Origin: Hominisplanchenecus_A murintestinalis
GTDB taxonomy: Bacteria > Bacillota > Clostridia > Lachnospirales > Lachnospiraceae
NCBI RefSeq assembly: GCF_943193015.1
Contig: NZ_CALPCM010000003.1
Location: 1 to 64,000 of the forward strand
Direction of reading: 5' to 3'
DNA length: 64,000 nt
How positions within the stretch are numbered: the first letter of the stretch is position 1; the number at the start of each line of letters is the position of its first letter. The position numbers were made by a program, and so were the translations under genes. The notes beneath the pieces are model-generated. The model did no database searches and had not been told where the DNA came from. It saw only the letters and a program-made list of their open reading frames with translations. Of this stretch, positions 39,017 to 46,815 are shown in pieces.

Positions 39017-40367
39017 GAAAATACAGGGGACAGTGATTGTCCTGATTTTATGCTTGTGCGGATATCTTGTGTATCAGATGTATGGAGAGGATGTTATTTA
39101 TCTGATAAAAAATAAAATGGAAACGGAGAAGGCAGCTGAGACAGAGCCGCAGGAAGAAAGCAGTGAGACAGCACAGGAGAAGAAAGAAAAGCTTCCGGGC
39201 TATTTTCATGCCGGGAAAGCGGGACGTGCTCCGGTTGTGAAGAATCAGGGAGAATTTGGTACATGCTGGGCGGTGGCGTCTTCGTCTGCGCTGGAGTCTG
39301 CTCTTTTGCCAGGGAAGCATCAGATTTTTTCGGCGGACCATATTGCGGCAAAAAATGCTTATGGAAAGGATGTGGAGGAAGGAGGCGCTTATATTATGTC
39401 TATGTCCTATCTGGCGGGGTGGCTGGGGCCTGTGACTGAGGAGGAAGACCCATATGGGGATGGTTACTCACCAGACGGTCTGTCTCCGGTATGTCATGTC
39501 CAGGAGATGCAGCTCTTGCGGGAAAAGGACATTACGTCTGTGAAAGAATTGGTTTTTCAATGCGGAGTTATCCAGTCTTCTTTTTATATGGATATGGAAA
39601 ATTCGGGGCATTCATCTGTGTATTATAATGAGTTTGAACATGCGTATTGTTATGATGGGGATAAGGAAGCAAACCATGATGTGCTGATTATTGGATGGGA
39701 TGACGCATACCCCAGGGAGAGGTTTTCTGTAGATGTGAAAAAAGACGGCGCCTTTATCTGCCAGAACAGCTGGGGCAGGGAGTTTGGAGAGGATGGAGTG
39801 TTCTATGTATCTTATGAAGACGTCCTGATTGGGAGCTCTTGCGTGGGTTATACCAGGGTTGAAGAGACGAATAATTATCACCACATTTATCAGACAGATT
39901 TGTGCGGCTGGATAGGGCAGATAGGGTATGACAGCCCGGATTGCTATTTTGCAAACGTGTATACAGCAGGCCAGGCAGAAGAGCTGGCGGCAGTGGGGTT
40001 CTATGCCACGGGAAAGGATACGGAATATACGGTATATGTGGTGAAAGGTTTTGTAAACAGCCTTTCTTTTATATTAAAGAACTCTGTGGCTTCCGGAAGT
40101 TTTCAGAATCCGGGTTATTATACGGTAGATTTCGACGAGCCGGAAAGCCTGGAGGAGGGAGAGCGGTTTGCGGTGGCTGTGAAAATCCATACGCCGGGAT
40201 CTGAATATCCTGTGGCTACGGAATTTGAGGCAGATGAAAACAGCAGGAACGTAACAATAGAGGATGGGGAAGGCTACCTGAGCATCAACGGAATTATTTG
40301 GCAGAATACCGAGGAGAGTAATGCTTGTAATATATGCCTAAAGGCATATACACGAAATATGGATTGA
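39009..40367 (+). CDS. membrane-anchored papain-like (C1) cysteine peptidase
   Basis: The 452-residue protein starts at TTG 39009 after GGGGG, overlapping the methyltransferase gene by 8 bases. A single N-terminal hydrophobic segment (VIVLILCLCGYLVYQM) acts as anchor or signal. After an acidic/Lys linker comes a C1 peptidase domain: VVKNQGEFGTCWAVASSSAL (catalytic Cys within GTCWA), a His in EANHDVLIIGWDD, and the Asn in CQNSWGREFG. The C-terminal 130 residues match a beta-sandwich lectin-like domain often joined to bacterial C1 peptidases. It should act outside the membrane. The target is unknown. Confidence 0.87.
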   Translation: MAKKIQGTVIVLILCLCGYLVYQMYGEDVIYLIKNKMETEKAAETEPQEESSETAQEKKEKLPGYFHAGKAGRAPVVKNQGEFGTCWAVASSSALESALLPGKHQIFSADHIAAKNAYGKDVEEGGAYIMSMSYLAGWLGPVTEEEDPYGDGYSPDGLSPVCHVQEMQLLREKDITSVKELVFQCGVIQSSFYMDMENSGHSSVYYNEFEHAYCYDGDKEANHDVLIIGWDDAYPRERFSVDVKKDGAFICQNSWGREFGEDGVFYVSYEDVLIGSSCVGYTRVEETNNYHHIYQTDLCGWIGQIGYDSPDCYFANVYTAGQAEELAAVGFYATGKDTEYTVYVVKGFVNSLSFILKNSVASGSFQNPGYYTVDFDEPESLEEGERFAVAVKIHTPGSEYPVATEFEADENSRNVTIEDGEGYLSINGIIWQNTEESNACNICLKAYTRNMD

Positions 40368-40392
40368 CAAAGGCAGTACGGGATTTTATACT
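40364..40392 (+). promoter_or_regulatory. promoter of rdgB
   Basis: TTGACA at 40364-40369 and TATACT at 40387-40392, spacing 17; overlaps the end of the peptidase gene. Confidence 0.65.
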
Positions 40393-40421
40393 TGTATAAT
40401 CTTTAAGAAAAGAGTGATAAG

Positions 40422-41036
40422 ATGAGAAGAATTATTTTTGCAACGGGTAATGAGGGAAAAATGAAGGAAATCCGCGCGATTTTAGCTGATTTAGGCGTAC
40501 CGGTTCTTTCGATGAAAGAAGCAGGGATTACGGCAGAGATTGTAGAGGACGGAAAGACATTCGAAGAAAACGCAGATATTAAGGCGCGGACAATTATGGA
40601 ACTTACAGGCGATGTAGTTCTGGCAGATGATTCCGGGCTGGAAATAGACTGGCTGAATGGGGAACCGGGAATTTATTCTGCCCGCTATATGGGAGAGGAT
40701 ACTTCTTACGATATAAAGAACAGCCATCTGATACAGCTTCTGGACGGCGTGCCGCAGGAGCAGCGGACAGCGCGTTTTGTATGTGTAATTTCAGCGGCGT
40801 TCCCGGATGGCAGGATACTTCACGGGCGTGGGACGATAGAAGGGATGATCGGATATGAAATCAAGGGGGAGAATGGATTTGGATATGATCCGATTTTTTA
40901 CCTCCCGGAATACGGATGCACGACAGCGGAACTTCCGCCGGAAAAGAAGAATGAGCTGAGCCACCGGGGGAAAGCGCTTCGTGAGATAAAAATGAAGCTG
41001 AGAGATACAGCGGATAAAGGGAGAAGGAAAAAATGA
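40422..41036 (+). CDS. rdgB: XTP/dITP diphosphatase (HAM1/RdgB)
   Basis: The 204-residue house-cleaning enzyme hydrolyses dITP, XTP and other non-canonical purine NTPs. Motifs are IFATGNEGKMKEIRAIL at the N-terminus, VLADDSGLEIDWLNGEPGIYSARY (substrate/metal site, about residues 67-90), GENGFGYDPIF and LSHRGKAL. It overlaps the next gene by four bases (ATGA). Confidence 0.95.
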   Translation: MRRIIFATGNEGKMKEIRAILADLGVPVLSMKEAGITAEIVEDGKTFEENADIKARTIMELTGDVVLADDSGLEIDWLNGEPGIYSARYMGEDTSYDIKNSHLIQLLDGVPQEQRTARFVCVISAAFPDGRILHGRGTIEGMIGYEIKGENGFGYDPIFYLPEYGCTTAELPPEKKNELSHRGKALREIKMKLRDTADKGRRKK

Positions 41037-41512
41037 AAGTTTTGATAGTGAGCGACACACACCGCAGAGATGAGAATCTTGAGAGGGTTTTGGAGAAGGA
41101 AAAACCAATAGACTGCCTGATTCATTTGGGAGATGTGGAGGGCAGTGAGGATTACATACGGGAAATTGCGGGGTGTGAGACGCATATCGTCAGCGGGAAT
41201 AATGACTTCTTTTGTGACTTGCCGCGGGAAGAAGAGCTTATGCTGGGGGGATACAAGGTGCTTTTGACTCATGGACATTATTATTACGTTACCGTGGATT
41301 TGCATGAGATACGGAAGATGGCAGTGAGCCGGGGGATTGATCTTGTAATGTTTGGGCATACCCACAGACCCCTTCTGGAAAAGAGTGAAGAAACGTTCCT
41401 TTTGAATCCGGGAAGCCTGTCTTATCCCCGGCAGTCAGGCAGGAAGCCCAGTTACATTGTGATGGAGTCAGATGCAGAAGGGAAAATGCAGTTTGAGGTG
41501 CGCTTTTTGTAA
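41033..41512 (+). CDS. small metallophosphoesterase (MJ0936/YfcE family)
   Basis: The 159-residue calcineurin-like phosphoesterase shows VSDTHRRDENL, LIHLGDVEGSEDYI, SGNNDF, LLTHGHYYYV and FGHTHRP, a full metal-site set. It forms an operon with rdgB by an ATGA overlap, a common pairing in clostridia. It is a second, divergent copy beside the YfcE-like gene at 37305. Confidence 0.92.
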   Translation: MKVLIVSDTHRRDENLERVLEKEKPIDCLIHLGDVEGSEDYIREIAGCETHIVSGNNDFFCDLPREEELMLGGYKVLLTHGHYYYVTVDLHEIRKMAVSRGIDLVMFGHTHRPLLEKSEETFLLNPGSLSYPRQSGRKPSYIVMESDAEGKMQFEVRFL

Positions 41513-41537
41513 ATGGGCGAGAAATTGAAAAAAATGG

Positions 41538-41566
41538 TTGACAATTAGAAATGTGTATAATATAAT
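41538..41566 (+). promoter_or_regulatory. strong promoter of tRNA cluster
   Basis: TTGACA (41538-41543), 17-base spacer, TATAAT (41561-41566). Confidence 0.9.
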
Positions 41567-41603
41567 ATGTCTTGCGTCGAGAGCGGCGCAGGAGATATTA
41601 CAA

Positions 41604-41678
41604 CGGGGTGTGGCTCAGCTTGGCTAGAGCGCCTGGTTTGGGACCAGGAGGTCGCAGGTTCGAATCCTGTCACCCCGA
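41604..41678 (+). tRNA. tRNA-Pro (anticodon TGG)
   Basis: CGGGGTG/CACCCCG acceptor stem, CTGGTTTGGGACCAG anticodon arm, GGTTCGAATCC T-arm. CCA is not encoded. Confidence 0.96.
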
Positions 41679-41722
41679 CGTATAAAGAAGCCGCAGGAAA
41701 GCCATAAGAGGCTGTATACTGT

Positions 41723-41793
41723 GCGGGTGTAGTTCAGTGGTAGAACACCAGCCTTCCAAGCTGGATATGTGGGTTCGATTCCCATCACCCGCT
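41723..41793 (+). tRNA. tRNA-Gly (anticodon TCC)
   Basis: GCGGGTG/CACCCGC acceptor stem, anticodon loop CTTCCAA, GGTTCGATTCC T-arm. Confidence 0.96.
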
Positions 41794-41796
41794 TTT

Positions 41797-41870
<74 letters not shown>

Positions 41871-41905
41871 TTGGACAGCTTCCAGGCTGTCCGGAATATA
41901 GATAT

Positions 41906-41980
41906 GGTGGGTATAGCGCAGTTGGTTAGCGCGCCAGATTGTGGCTCTGGAGGCCAAGGGTTCGAATCCCTTTATCCACC
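41906..41980 (+). tRNA. tRNA-His (anticodon GTG)
   Basis: An extra 5' G precedes GTGGGTA/TATCCAC; anticodon loop TTGTGGC between CCAGA and TCTGG. Confidence 0.95.
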
Positions 41981-41986
41981 CTTTGT

Positions 41987-42058
41987 TGGGCTATCGCCAA
42001 GCGGTAAGGCACAGCACTTTGACTGCTGCATTCGCTGGTTCGAATCCAGCTAGCCCAG
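41987..42058 (+). tRNA. tRNA-Gln (anticodon TTG)
   Basis: TGGGCTA/TAGCCCA acceptor stem, anticodon loop CTTTGAC, GGTTCGAATCC T-arm. Confidence 0.95.
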
Positions 42059-42140
42059 TTAGCGGGAGCTGGCTGGCGAATGTTCAGCCGCCTGGCTTTC
42101 AAACAAAGATATGCTGCGGCGAAGACGCAGCAATTTTTAT

Positions 42141-42213
42141 GGGATATTAGCTCAGTTGGTAGAGCACTTGACTTTTAATCAAGTTGTCCGGGGTTCGAAT
42201 CCCCGATGTCTCA
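42141..42213 (+). tRNA. tRNA-Lys (anticodon TTT)
   Basis: GGGATAT/ATGTCTC acceptor stem with two G-T pairs, anticodon loop CTTTTAA, GGTTCGAATCC T-arm. Last gene of the cluster and next to an element remnant, so a likely past integration target. Confidence 0.95.
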
Positions 42214-42220
42214 CTCCTTG

Positions 42221-42265
42221 AAAATAGCGGGAAGCCAGTAAATAAGCGGTTTCCCGCTATTTTTC
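42221..42265 (+). terminator. terminator of tRNA cluster
   Basis: AAAATAGCGGGAA pairs with TTCCCGCTATTTT, then T. Confidence 0.85.
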
Positions 42266-42300
42266 ATGTAGCCCGAGGTACCCTAAAGTAACCAAAAGTA

Positions 42301-42361
42301 AATGTCTCAAATGTGTCTCGCAGGGGCGTTTTTAAAACATAATGTCTCGATTGTGTCTCAA
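42301..42361. repeat. direct repeats at integrase end
   Basis: Two near-identical 20-base units, AATGTCTCAAATGTGTCTC (42301-42319) and AATGTCTCGATTGTGTCTC (42342-42360), flank a GC-rich spacer at the 3' end of the integrase remnant. They could be arm or attachment-site repeats. Confidence 0.5.
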
Positions 42362-42657
42362 AAATCGAAGGCTTGTTCAACTGCTTTTTCTGCATCTTCT
42401 TTTTCTAGCAATATATGGTTGTAAACCTCAATTACCATTTTTTCGTGGTCTCCCAGAAGCTCCGCAATCTTCTTGATGGATATTACAGGTATCTGGTAAC
42501 ATAGGTTCGTGCAGTAGTTGTGGCGGAAGATGTGGGCGGTAAGACCGGGCGCGTCCATTTTCTGGCGTATCGAATCCCACATTTTCACGTAAGAGCTTTT
42601 TGTCATGAAATCTTTCCTAGCAGTCCGAAAGAGCTGTTCGCGCTTTAACTCCTGACA
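42358..42657 (-). pseudogene. tyrosine integrase C-terminal remnant
   Basis: The frame encodes only the catalytic C-terminal end of a phage/ICE tyrosine recombinase: TAHIFRHNYCTNL (Arg and His of the active site), IKKIAELLGDHEKMVIEVYNH with the late His; the final Tyr position reads in the HEKMVIEVYNH segment. The N-terminal two thirds are absent: the sequence runs straight into the topB remnant in another frame near 42660, as expected from a deletion that fused the two. It cannot be functional. Confidence 0.85.
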
Positions 42658-43835
42658 ATATGCATAGACGGGAGGCCACACCGGGGACACTTGCCGATTT
42701 CCTTTCGCTCCGGCGCAAACAGCTTTTTCTTTTCCTCCGGGACGGCGGCATATTCTTTCACAAGCCCCGCCGCCATTGCTTCAATGCCACGCGTGAAGCT
42801 GTCCGGGTCGGCTTCTCCTTTTGCAATCGCCGTCAAGGCGTTTTCCCATTCAGCGGTCGGCTTCGGGCTTGTGAGGGTGTCGGGCAGGACGGCGACAAGG
42901 TTCTTGCCGTCTTTTGTGGGGATAAGCTGCTTCTTCTTCCGTTCCACAAATCCCGCCTGCACAAGTTTTTCCAGTACCGCTGCACGGGTGGCGGGAGTGC
43001 CTAACCCTTTTTGCTCTGCGTCCTTGGTAATGTCCCCGTTTCCGTCACGTTCCATAGCGGATAATAAAGTATCTTCGATATAGGCTGTCGGGGGCGTGGT
43101 GTCATGCTCCGTCATGACTGCTTTTGCCGTGATTTCCTGTCCCTCGGTCAGCTCCGGCAATGGGTTTTCTTTCGTGGCTTTCCTGTCCTCCGGCTTCGTT
43201 TTCAAGGCAGCACGGAAGCAGCGTTCCAGTTCCTTAAAGCCCTCGCATTTTACCGTCTTTCCCTTTGCCGTAAAGGTTATGCCGCCGCAGTCAAAGGAAG
43301 CGGTCACGGCTTCGTATCGGTAGGGCTGCGCCGTTGCGGACAACAGTTTCATGGAGAGCAGGAGCAGGATATTTCTTTCGCTTTCGGGCAGGCTGCCTTT
43401 ATCTGTTTTTACCGCTTCGGCGGTGGGAATGATTGCGTGGTGGTCGGAAACTTTCTTGCTGTTCAGTATGCGGGAATAGTCCGGGGAGAGGGCAATGCCC
43501 TTTGCAAAATCCAGTGTGCCAAAAAGCCCGGACACGATATTTTCAGCGGTGGGGAGCATATCGTCTGTTAAGAATTGGCTGTCTGTCCGGGGGTAGGTGC
43601 ATAGCTTCTTTTCATAGAGCGATTGGGTGTAGTCAAGGGTCTGTTTGGCGGTATAGCCGTAAAGCCTGTTTGCTTCCCACTACAAGGTCGTAAGGTCGTA
43701 AAGGCGGGGCGGTTCTCGGTCTTTTCCTCCCGGACAAGGGAAGTGCAGACGGCGGTTTCCCCGTCACAATTTTTGAAAATGTCAAAAATGGGCGCAAAAA
43801 AACGGGAAACCTTTTCTTGATTTCCTGTCTTGGTG
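42645..43835 (-). pseudogene. topB: topoisomerase III (ICE-type TopB) remnant
   Basis: The intact stretch 42645-43559 encodes the C-terminal half (about 304 residues) of a conjugative-element TopB: SDHHAIIPTAEAV, KGLGTPATRAAVLEKLVQAG and a CPRCG end. Read on beyond the ORF start at 43559, the frame keeps going through the catalytic-tyrosine motif CTYPRTDSQFLTDDM and EANRLYGYTAKQTLDY, but then meets a TAG (43680 region, where Gln would be expected) and a one-base frame change in the RPA-LYDLTTL segment. Earlier TopB sequence (ETAVCTSLVREEKTENRPA) lies in another frame. The first several hundred residues are missing. Clearly a decayed gene. Confidence 0.85.
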
Positions 43836-44220
43836 TGCGTCCTATGTAGCGGTGGTTATTCTGTTTTGGTATATGGTTGTTCATCAAAACGGAACTTGAA
43901 CAATGCGGCAACAAGCCGGGATTTTATGCTGTCCTCCGTATCCCTGTTATTGACGCAAGCCCTTGTTAGTGCGGCGGGAAACGGGGCAGGAAAAGGGGCG
44001 CAAAACGCGCCTGTGGACGTTTAGAAGCCGTTTTCACGGGTGGGTAGTATAAAAACCTTTACCCGGTGGGTTTTCGTGTCTGAAACGCCTTGAAAATCAA
44101 GCCTTTTCAAGCCCTATTGCGTAACATTCCATTCTGTTCCTTGGGAGAGGTCGGGGCGCGGGGGCAGGATTGTTAAATCCTGTTCCCCGTTTTCGGCGGC
44201 GAAATGGCAACGGCAAAAAT

Positions 44221-44299
44221 CCAGACGGTCAAGGGTTTAAGAGTGGAGATTTTTTCGCGCACTTTGCGAAAAAATACTACTCACCCCTTGACGGTCTGG
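44221..44299. repeat. 79-base near-perfect palindrome
   Basis: Outer arms CCAGACGGTCAAGGG and CCCTTGACGGTCTGG pair with one mismatch; inner arms ATTTTTTCGC and GCGAAAAAAT close on a short loop. It may be an oriT-like or attenuator structure of the former conjugative element. Confidence 0.7.
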
Positions 44300-44326
44300 A
44301 TAGTCGGAACGGACATAGAACGGGGA

Positions 44327-44355
44327 TTGTTTTTCGTAATTGGGTATGGTATAAT
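44327..44355 (+). promoter_or_regulatory. promoter for small DUF7662-like gene
   Basis: TTGTTT at 44327-44332, 17-base spacer, TATAAT at 44350-44355. Confidence 0.6.
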
Positions 44356-44404
44356 TCGCCCCAGTACAAACTGATAAATCGGGATTTAAAAGGAGCAAAA
44401 CACA

Positions 44405-44611
44405 ATGGGCAAATATGGCGCTTTATGGGAATACGTGAAAAATAATGGAAGTCAGTCTTTTAAATTGAGCTTTGAAGAAATACAGAATATTACAGGGATA
44501 CCGATAGACCACTCTTTTCTAAAATACAAAAAGGAACTTACAGAGTACGGCTATCAAGTAGGAAAAATATCGATAAAAGAACAAACGGTTATTTTTAATA
44601 AGATGGGTTGA
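44405..44611 (+). CDS. 68-residue DUF7662-like protein
   Basis: The small soluble protein (MGKYGALWEYVKNNGSQSFK start, then LSFEEIQNITGIPIDHSFLKY) resembles the DUF7662 family of about 70-residue proteins, often encoded in mobile or accessory DNA. AAAGGAG lies well placed before the ATG and a promoter lies upstream, so it is likely expressed although it sits in element debris. Function unknown. Confidence 0.7.
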   Translation: MGKYGALWEYVKNNGSQSFKLSFEEIQNITGIPIDHSFLKYKKELTEYGYQVGKISIKEQTVIFNKMG

Positions 44612-44691
44612 AAGATTTCAATTTGTCGGGCTGATAAAAAACAAAAACAGGGCGGTGGTGATAGGCATTGACTATCCCGCTGCCCTGTCTG

Positions 44692-45114
44692 TTATCGCTC
44701 CATATCCTGTTTTCTGCGGGTTTGCTGTTCCCGCTGTTCCTGCCGCAAGATACTGTAAACGCTCTTTCTGATTTTCTCTGCTTCTTTCACTTCCTCTTTC
44801 AATGCAAGATACCGCTGATTGAGTGTTTTCCTCTCGGCTGTCAGCTTGGTGCATTCTTCTTTCCATGTCTTTGTCGGGATTGTAGTCTTGCCGTTCATCA
44901 CGCCTTTGAGATAATCTTTCGCCGCTGTAAACAGGATTTGCTCGGCTTCGGTCAGCGGCTTCTTTCCCTTACACTTGAAATAAATGTCGGCTTCTTCCTT
45001 TAACCAGTTTTGTAGTTTGGAGATACGCGCCTTTAACTGCCGTAACTTTTGATTTGTAACTTCGATTTCGCGGTTAAGGTCGCCGCGCTCGGTGCGGATG
45101 CCGCGATTCTCCAT
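44692..45114 (-). pseudogene. relaxase (MobA/MobL type) C-terminal remnant
   Basis: The 140-residue frame is a charged coiled coil beginning MENRGIRTERGDLNREIEVT, which I recognise as the C-terminal arm of ICE relaxases of the MobA/MobL group. The catalytic N-terminus with its His triad is missing; homology stops at a junction near 45120 and unrelated sequence follows. It may still be translated but cannot nick DNA. Confidence 0.7.
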
Positions 45115-45121
45115 ATCCGAT

Positions 45122-45235
45122 TGATATTTATTATAGTGGTATCGGTATTATTGATGCTCCATCTGCTGAAGAATATGAAGATATGTTTCAAGAACCCTTA
45201 AAACAGAAGCATTCAGATAAAGAAAAAACGGCATA
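45122..45235 (+). pseudogene. 38-residue C-terminal fragment of unknown gene
   Basis: Starting just at the relaxase junction, a plus-strand frame reads DIYYSGIGIIDAPSAEEYED and ends QKHSDKEKTA before TAG. It has coding character but no start codon, so it looks like the tail of a gene cut by the rearrangement. The family is not recognised. Confidence 0.4.
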
Positions 45236-45271
45236 GTCACTAAAACTATACCGTAATTTGGTACAGCGTTG

Positions 45272-45316
45272 CCCTTGTACCTTTCACTTCCTTATGTGAA
45301 GGGTGCGAAGGCAACG
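45272..45316. terminator. hairpin downstream of ICE debris
   Basis: CGTTGCC and GGCAACG arms enclose an inner TTTCAC/GTGAA stem, followed by ATTTTA. A possible terminator for convergent transcripts. Confidence 0.5.
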
Positions 45317-45392
45317 ATTTTATGTTAAACACGCCTAAAATGCAAACCTTATATTTCCAACGCAAGCGGAGTTGTTTAATAAAAATTAGCGG

Positions 45393-46058
45393 TTATTTTT
45401 TATGGTTTTTCTTATACAGATAACCAGCTCTCGAAAATGAAATGAGAATGATTATGAGATAGAATATAATACCATAGGTTCCTATTCTTTTTGTCATAGA
45501 CGGAAACAGAAAATTTATGAATCCGCTGATGAAATAAAAGATGCCTGACAAAAATGGCAATGTCCATTTTCCATATTCAAAAATCCCTAAAAATCCTCCG
45601 GCTATTAAAGAAAGTAGTTCTGTTTTTTGGAGGAATGGATAAGCAGTATTGCCTATTTTGAGCATTGCGCTCCATTCAAAAATTCCTGCCAGAAAAGCAA
45701 ATAGCCCTATGTATTTCGTGGCGAAAAAGCTGCGTCTTGAAAAAGGGATTTTATTATCGCTCCAGAGCAGGACTTCTGTTCTATTGGCTAATGTTTTTGC
45801 AGATTTCGTAAAAGAGGCATTTGTCATTACGGCTGCTATATCACAATCATAATATTTTGCGCCTGCAAAAGCCTCCTGGACGGCATGATTCCCAACGGGA
45901 TAGGAATAATATTTACACTGGATGCCATATTTCTTTCTTTTTCTGTAGGCTATGATATCAATTCCCTGGTCGCCGCTTTCTCTGGTAATTTCTATTTTTC
46001 TAAATCCGTGTCTCTTTAGTTTTTTAGCACATTTCTGTTCATATTGGTGTCCGTTCAT
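45393..46058 (-). CDS. Mrr-like restriction endonuclease domain with C-terminal membrane segments
   Basis: The 221-residue protein begins with an Mrr-type PD-(D/E)xK nuclease domain (residues about 1-100): GFRKIEITRESGDQGIDIIA (catalytic Asp of GDQGID) and YGIQCKYYSYPVGNHAV (QxK motif), then AVMTNASFTKSAKTLA. The rest holds about four hydrophobic helices and a Lys-rich tail, so the nuclease is probably tethered to the inner side of the membrane. Mrr enzymes cut modified DNA; the membrane form is seen in many Firmicutes but its job is unclear. GGAGA precedes the ATG. It borders the ICE remnant and may be cargo. Confidence 0.82.
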   Translation of the reverse strand: MNGHQYEQKCAKKLKRHGFRKIEITRESGDQGIDIIAYRKRKKYGIQCKYYSYPVGNHAVQEAFAGAKYYDCDIAAVMTNASFTKSAKTLANRTEVLLWSDNKIPFSRRSFFATKYIGLFAFLAGIFEWSAMLKIGNTAYPFLQKTELLSLIAGGFLGIFEYGKWTLPFLSGIFYFISGFINFLFPSMTKRIGTYGIIFYLIIILISFSRAGYLYKKNHKK

Positions 46059-46155
46059 ATAAATTCTCCTGTTTCAAAGTTATACATGAAAAAGCCCGGC
46101 TTTGTCAAGGGCAACAATCTTTTCGGAGTATTTAGATTAGAGGGATAAAATAATA

Positions 46156-46194
46156 TAAAAAGCGCCCCCTGAGCCGATAATAGCAAACAGGGGG
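46156..46194 (-). terminator. terminator of the 65-residue gene
   Basis: On the minus strand CCCCCTG and CAGGGGG form a stem followed by CGCTTTTTAT. Confidence 0.75.
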
Positions 46195-46307
46195 AAGAAA
46201 AATAGTGTGAATAATTATATCTTAGCGTAGGAAGAGAGGAAATGCAATAGGCTGTTTCAAATTAGAATACAAAATGTTTCACGGTGAATAATAAGTTCTT
46301 CGTGTAT

Positions 46308-46505
46308 TTACAGGCGGTATGCAACGAGGGCAACTTTCTCTCCTGTTTCTTTAGAGACAGCTTGTTCCAGTTTTGTTATCTGGCGAACGCAGGAGTCTGT
46401 AAGAGATGCGTAGGCATCTTCACGTTCCAGTTCTTTTGCCATACGCTCAGCAGCAGATTTGCAGGATCGAGGGAGTTCAGTGACGGTTGAGTTGACGTAA
46501 ATCAT
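46308..46505 (-). CDS. 65-residue small protein, unknown
   Basis: The product (MIYVNSTVTELPRSCKSAAE start, then RMAKELEREDAYASLTDSCV) is soluble, mostly helical and has two Cys. I do not recognise a family. ATG at 46505 follows AAGGAG by 9 bases; the longer frame to 46616 is rejected because that ribosome binding site lies inside it. A terminator follows. Region 46506-46815 upstream holds only promoter-like sequence for this gene and for the sulfate operon. Confidence 0.6.
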   Translation of the reverse strand: MIYVNSTVTELPRSCKSAAERMAKELEREDAYASLTDSCVRQITKLEQAVSKETGEKVALVAYRL

Positions 46506-46641
46506 TTTTAACATCTCCTTTTCTGATAATTGTTCAATTCTTTGAACTATTATGTAGTATGTACAAAAAGATAATGGTACAGTCTTTGGATGCTCATTTG
46601 GAGAATAATTACACAAAAAGAAAAAATATCCGGATTACATA

Positions 46642-46670
46642 TTGACAGAATGGATTAGTTAAGATAATGT
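46642..46670 (+). promoter_or_regulatory. possible promoter of PAPS/sulfotransferase operon
   Basis: TTGACA at 46642-46647 and TAATGT at 46665-46670, spacing 17. The leader to cysD is about 145 bases and contains a GTGGT-N13-ACCAC inverted repeat at 46766-46788 that could be an operator. Confidence 0.4.
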
Positions 46671-46815
46671 TAAGAAATAACATATTCGCATCATATTTCT
46701 AATATATATTCTTTCTTATAAGGAAAATATGGAAATATTTTGCGTGGTACATAAAAAGAGAAAAAGTGGTAATTATTTTTATAACCACATAGAAAATCAA
46801 AACAGGAGAAAACTT

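Larger units (their letters stand above)
43836..44404. other. decayed ICE intergenic stretch with palindromes
   Basis: No gene is supported over these 570 bases. The sequence contains a 28-base hairpin at 44161-44188 (GGGGCAGGATT, AATCCTGTTCCCC) and the 79-base palindrome listed separately, plus a promoter ahead of the small ORF at 44405. Short plus-strand frames (43830-44024, 44170-44445) have no recognisable product. Confidence 0.5.

Noticed and set aside
42141..46300. Intact attL/attR pair from tRNA-Lys
   Set aside because: I looked for a second copy of the tRNA 3' end beyond the remnant and did not see one; only the short AATGTCTC repeats remain.
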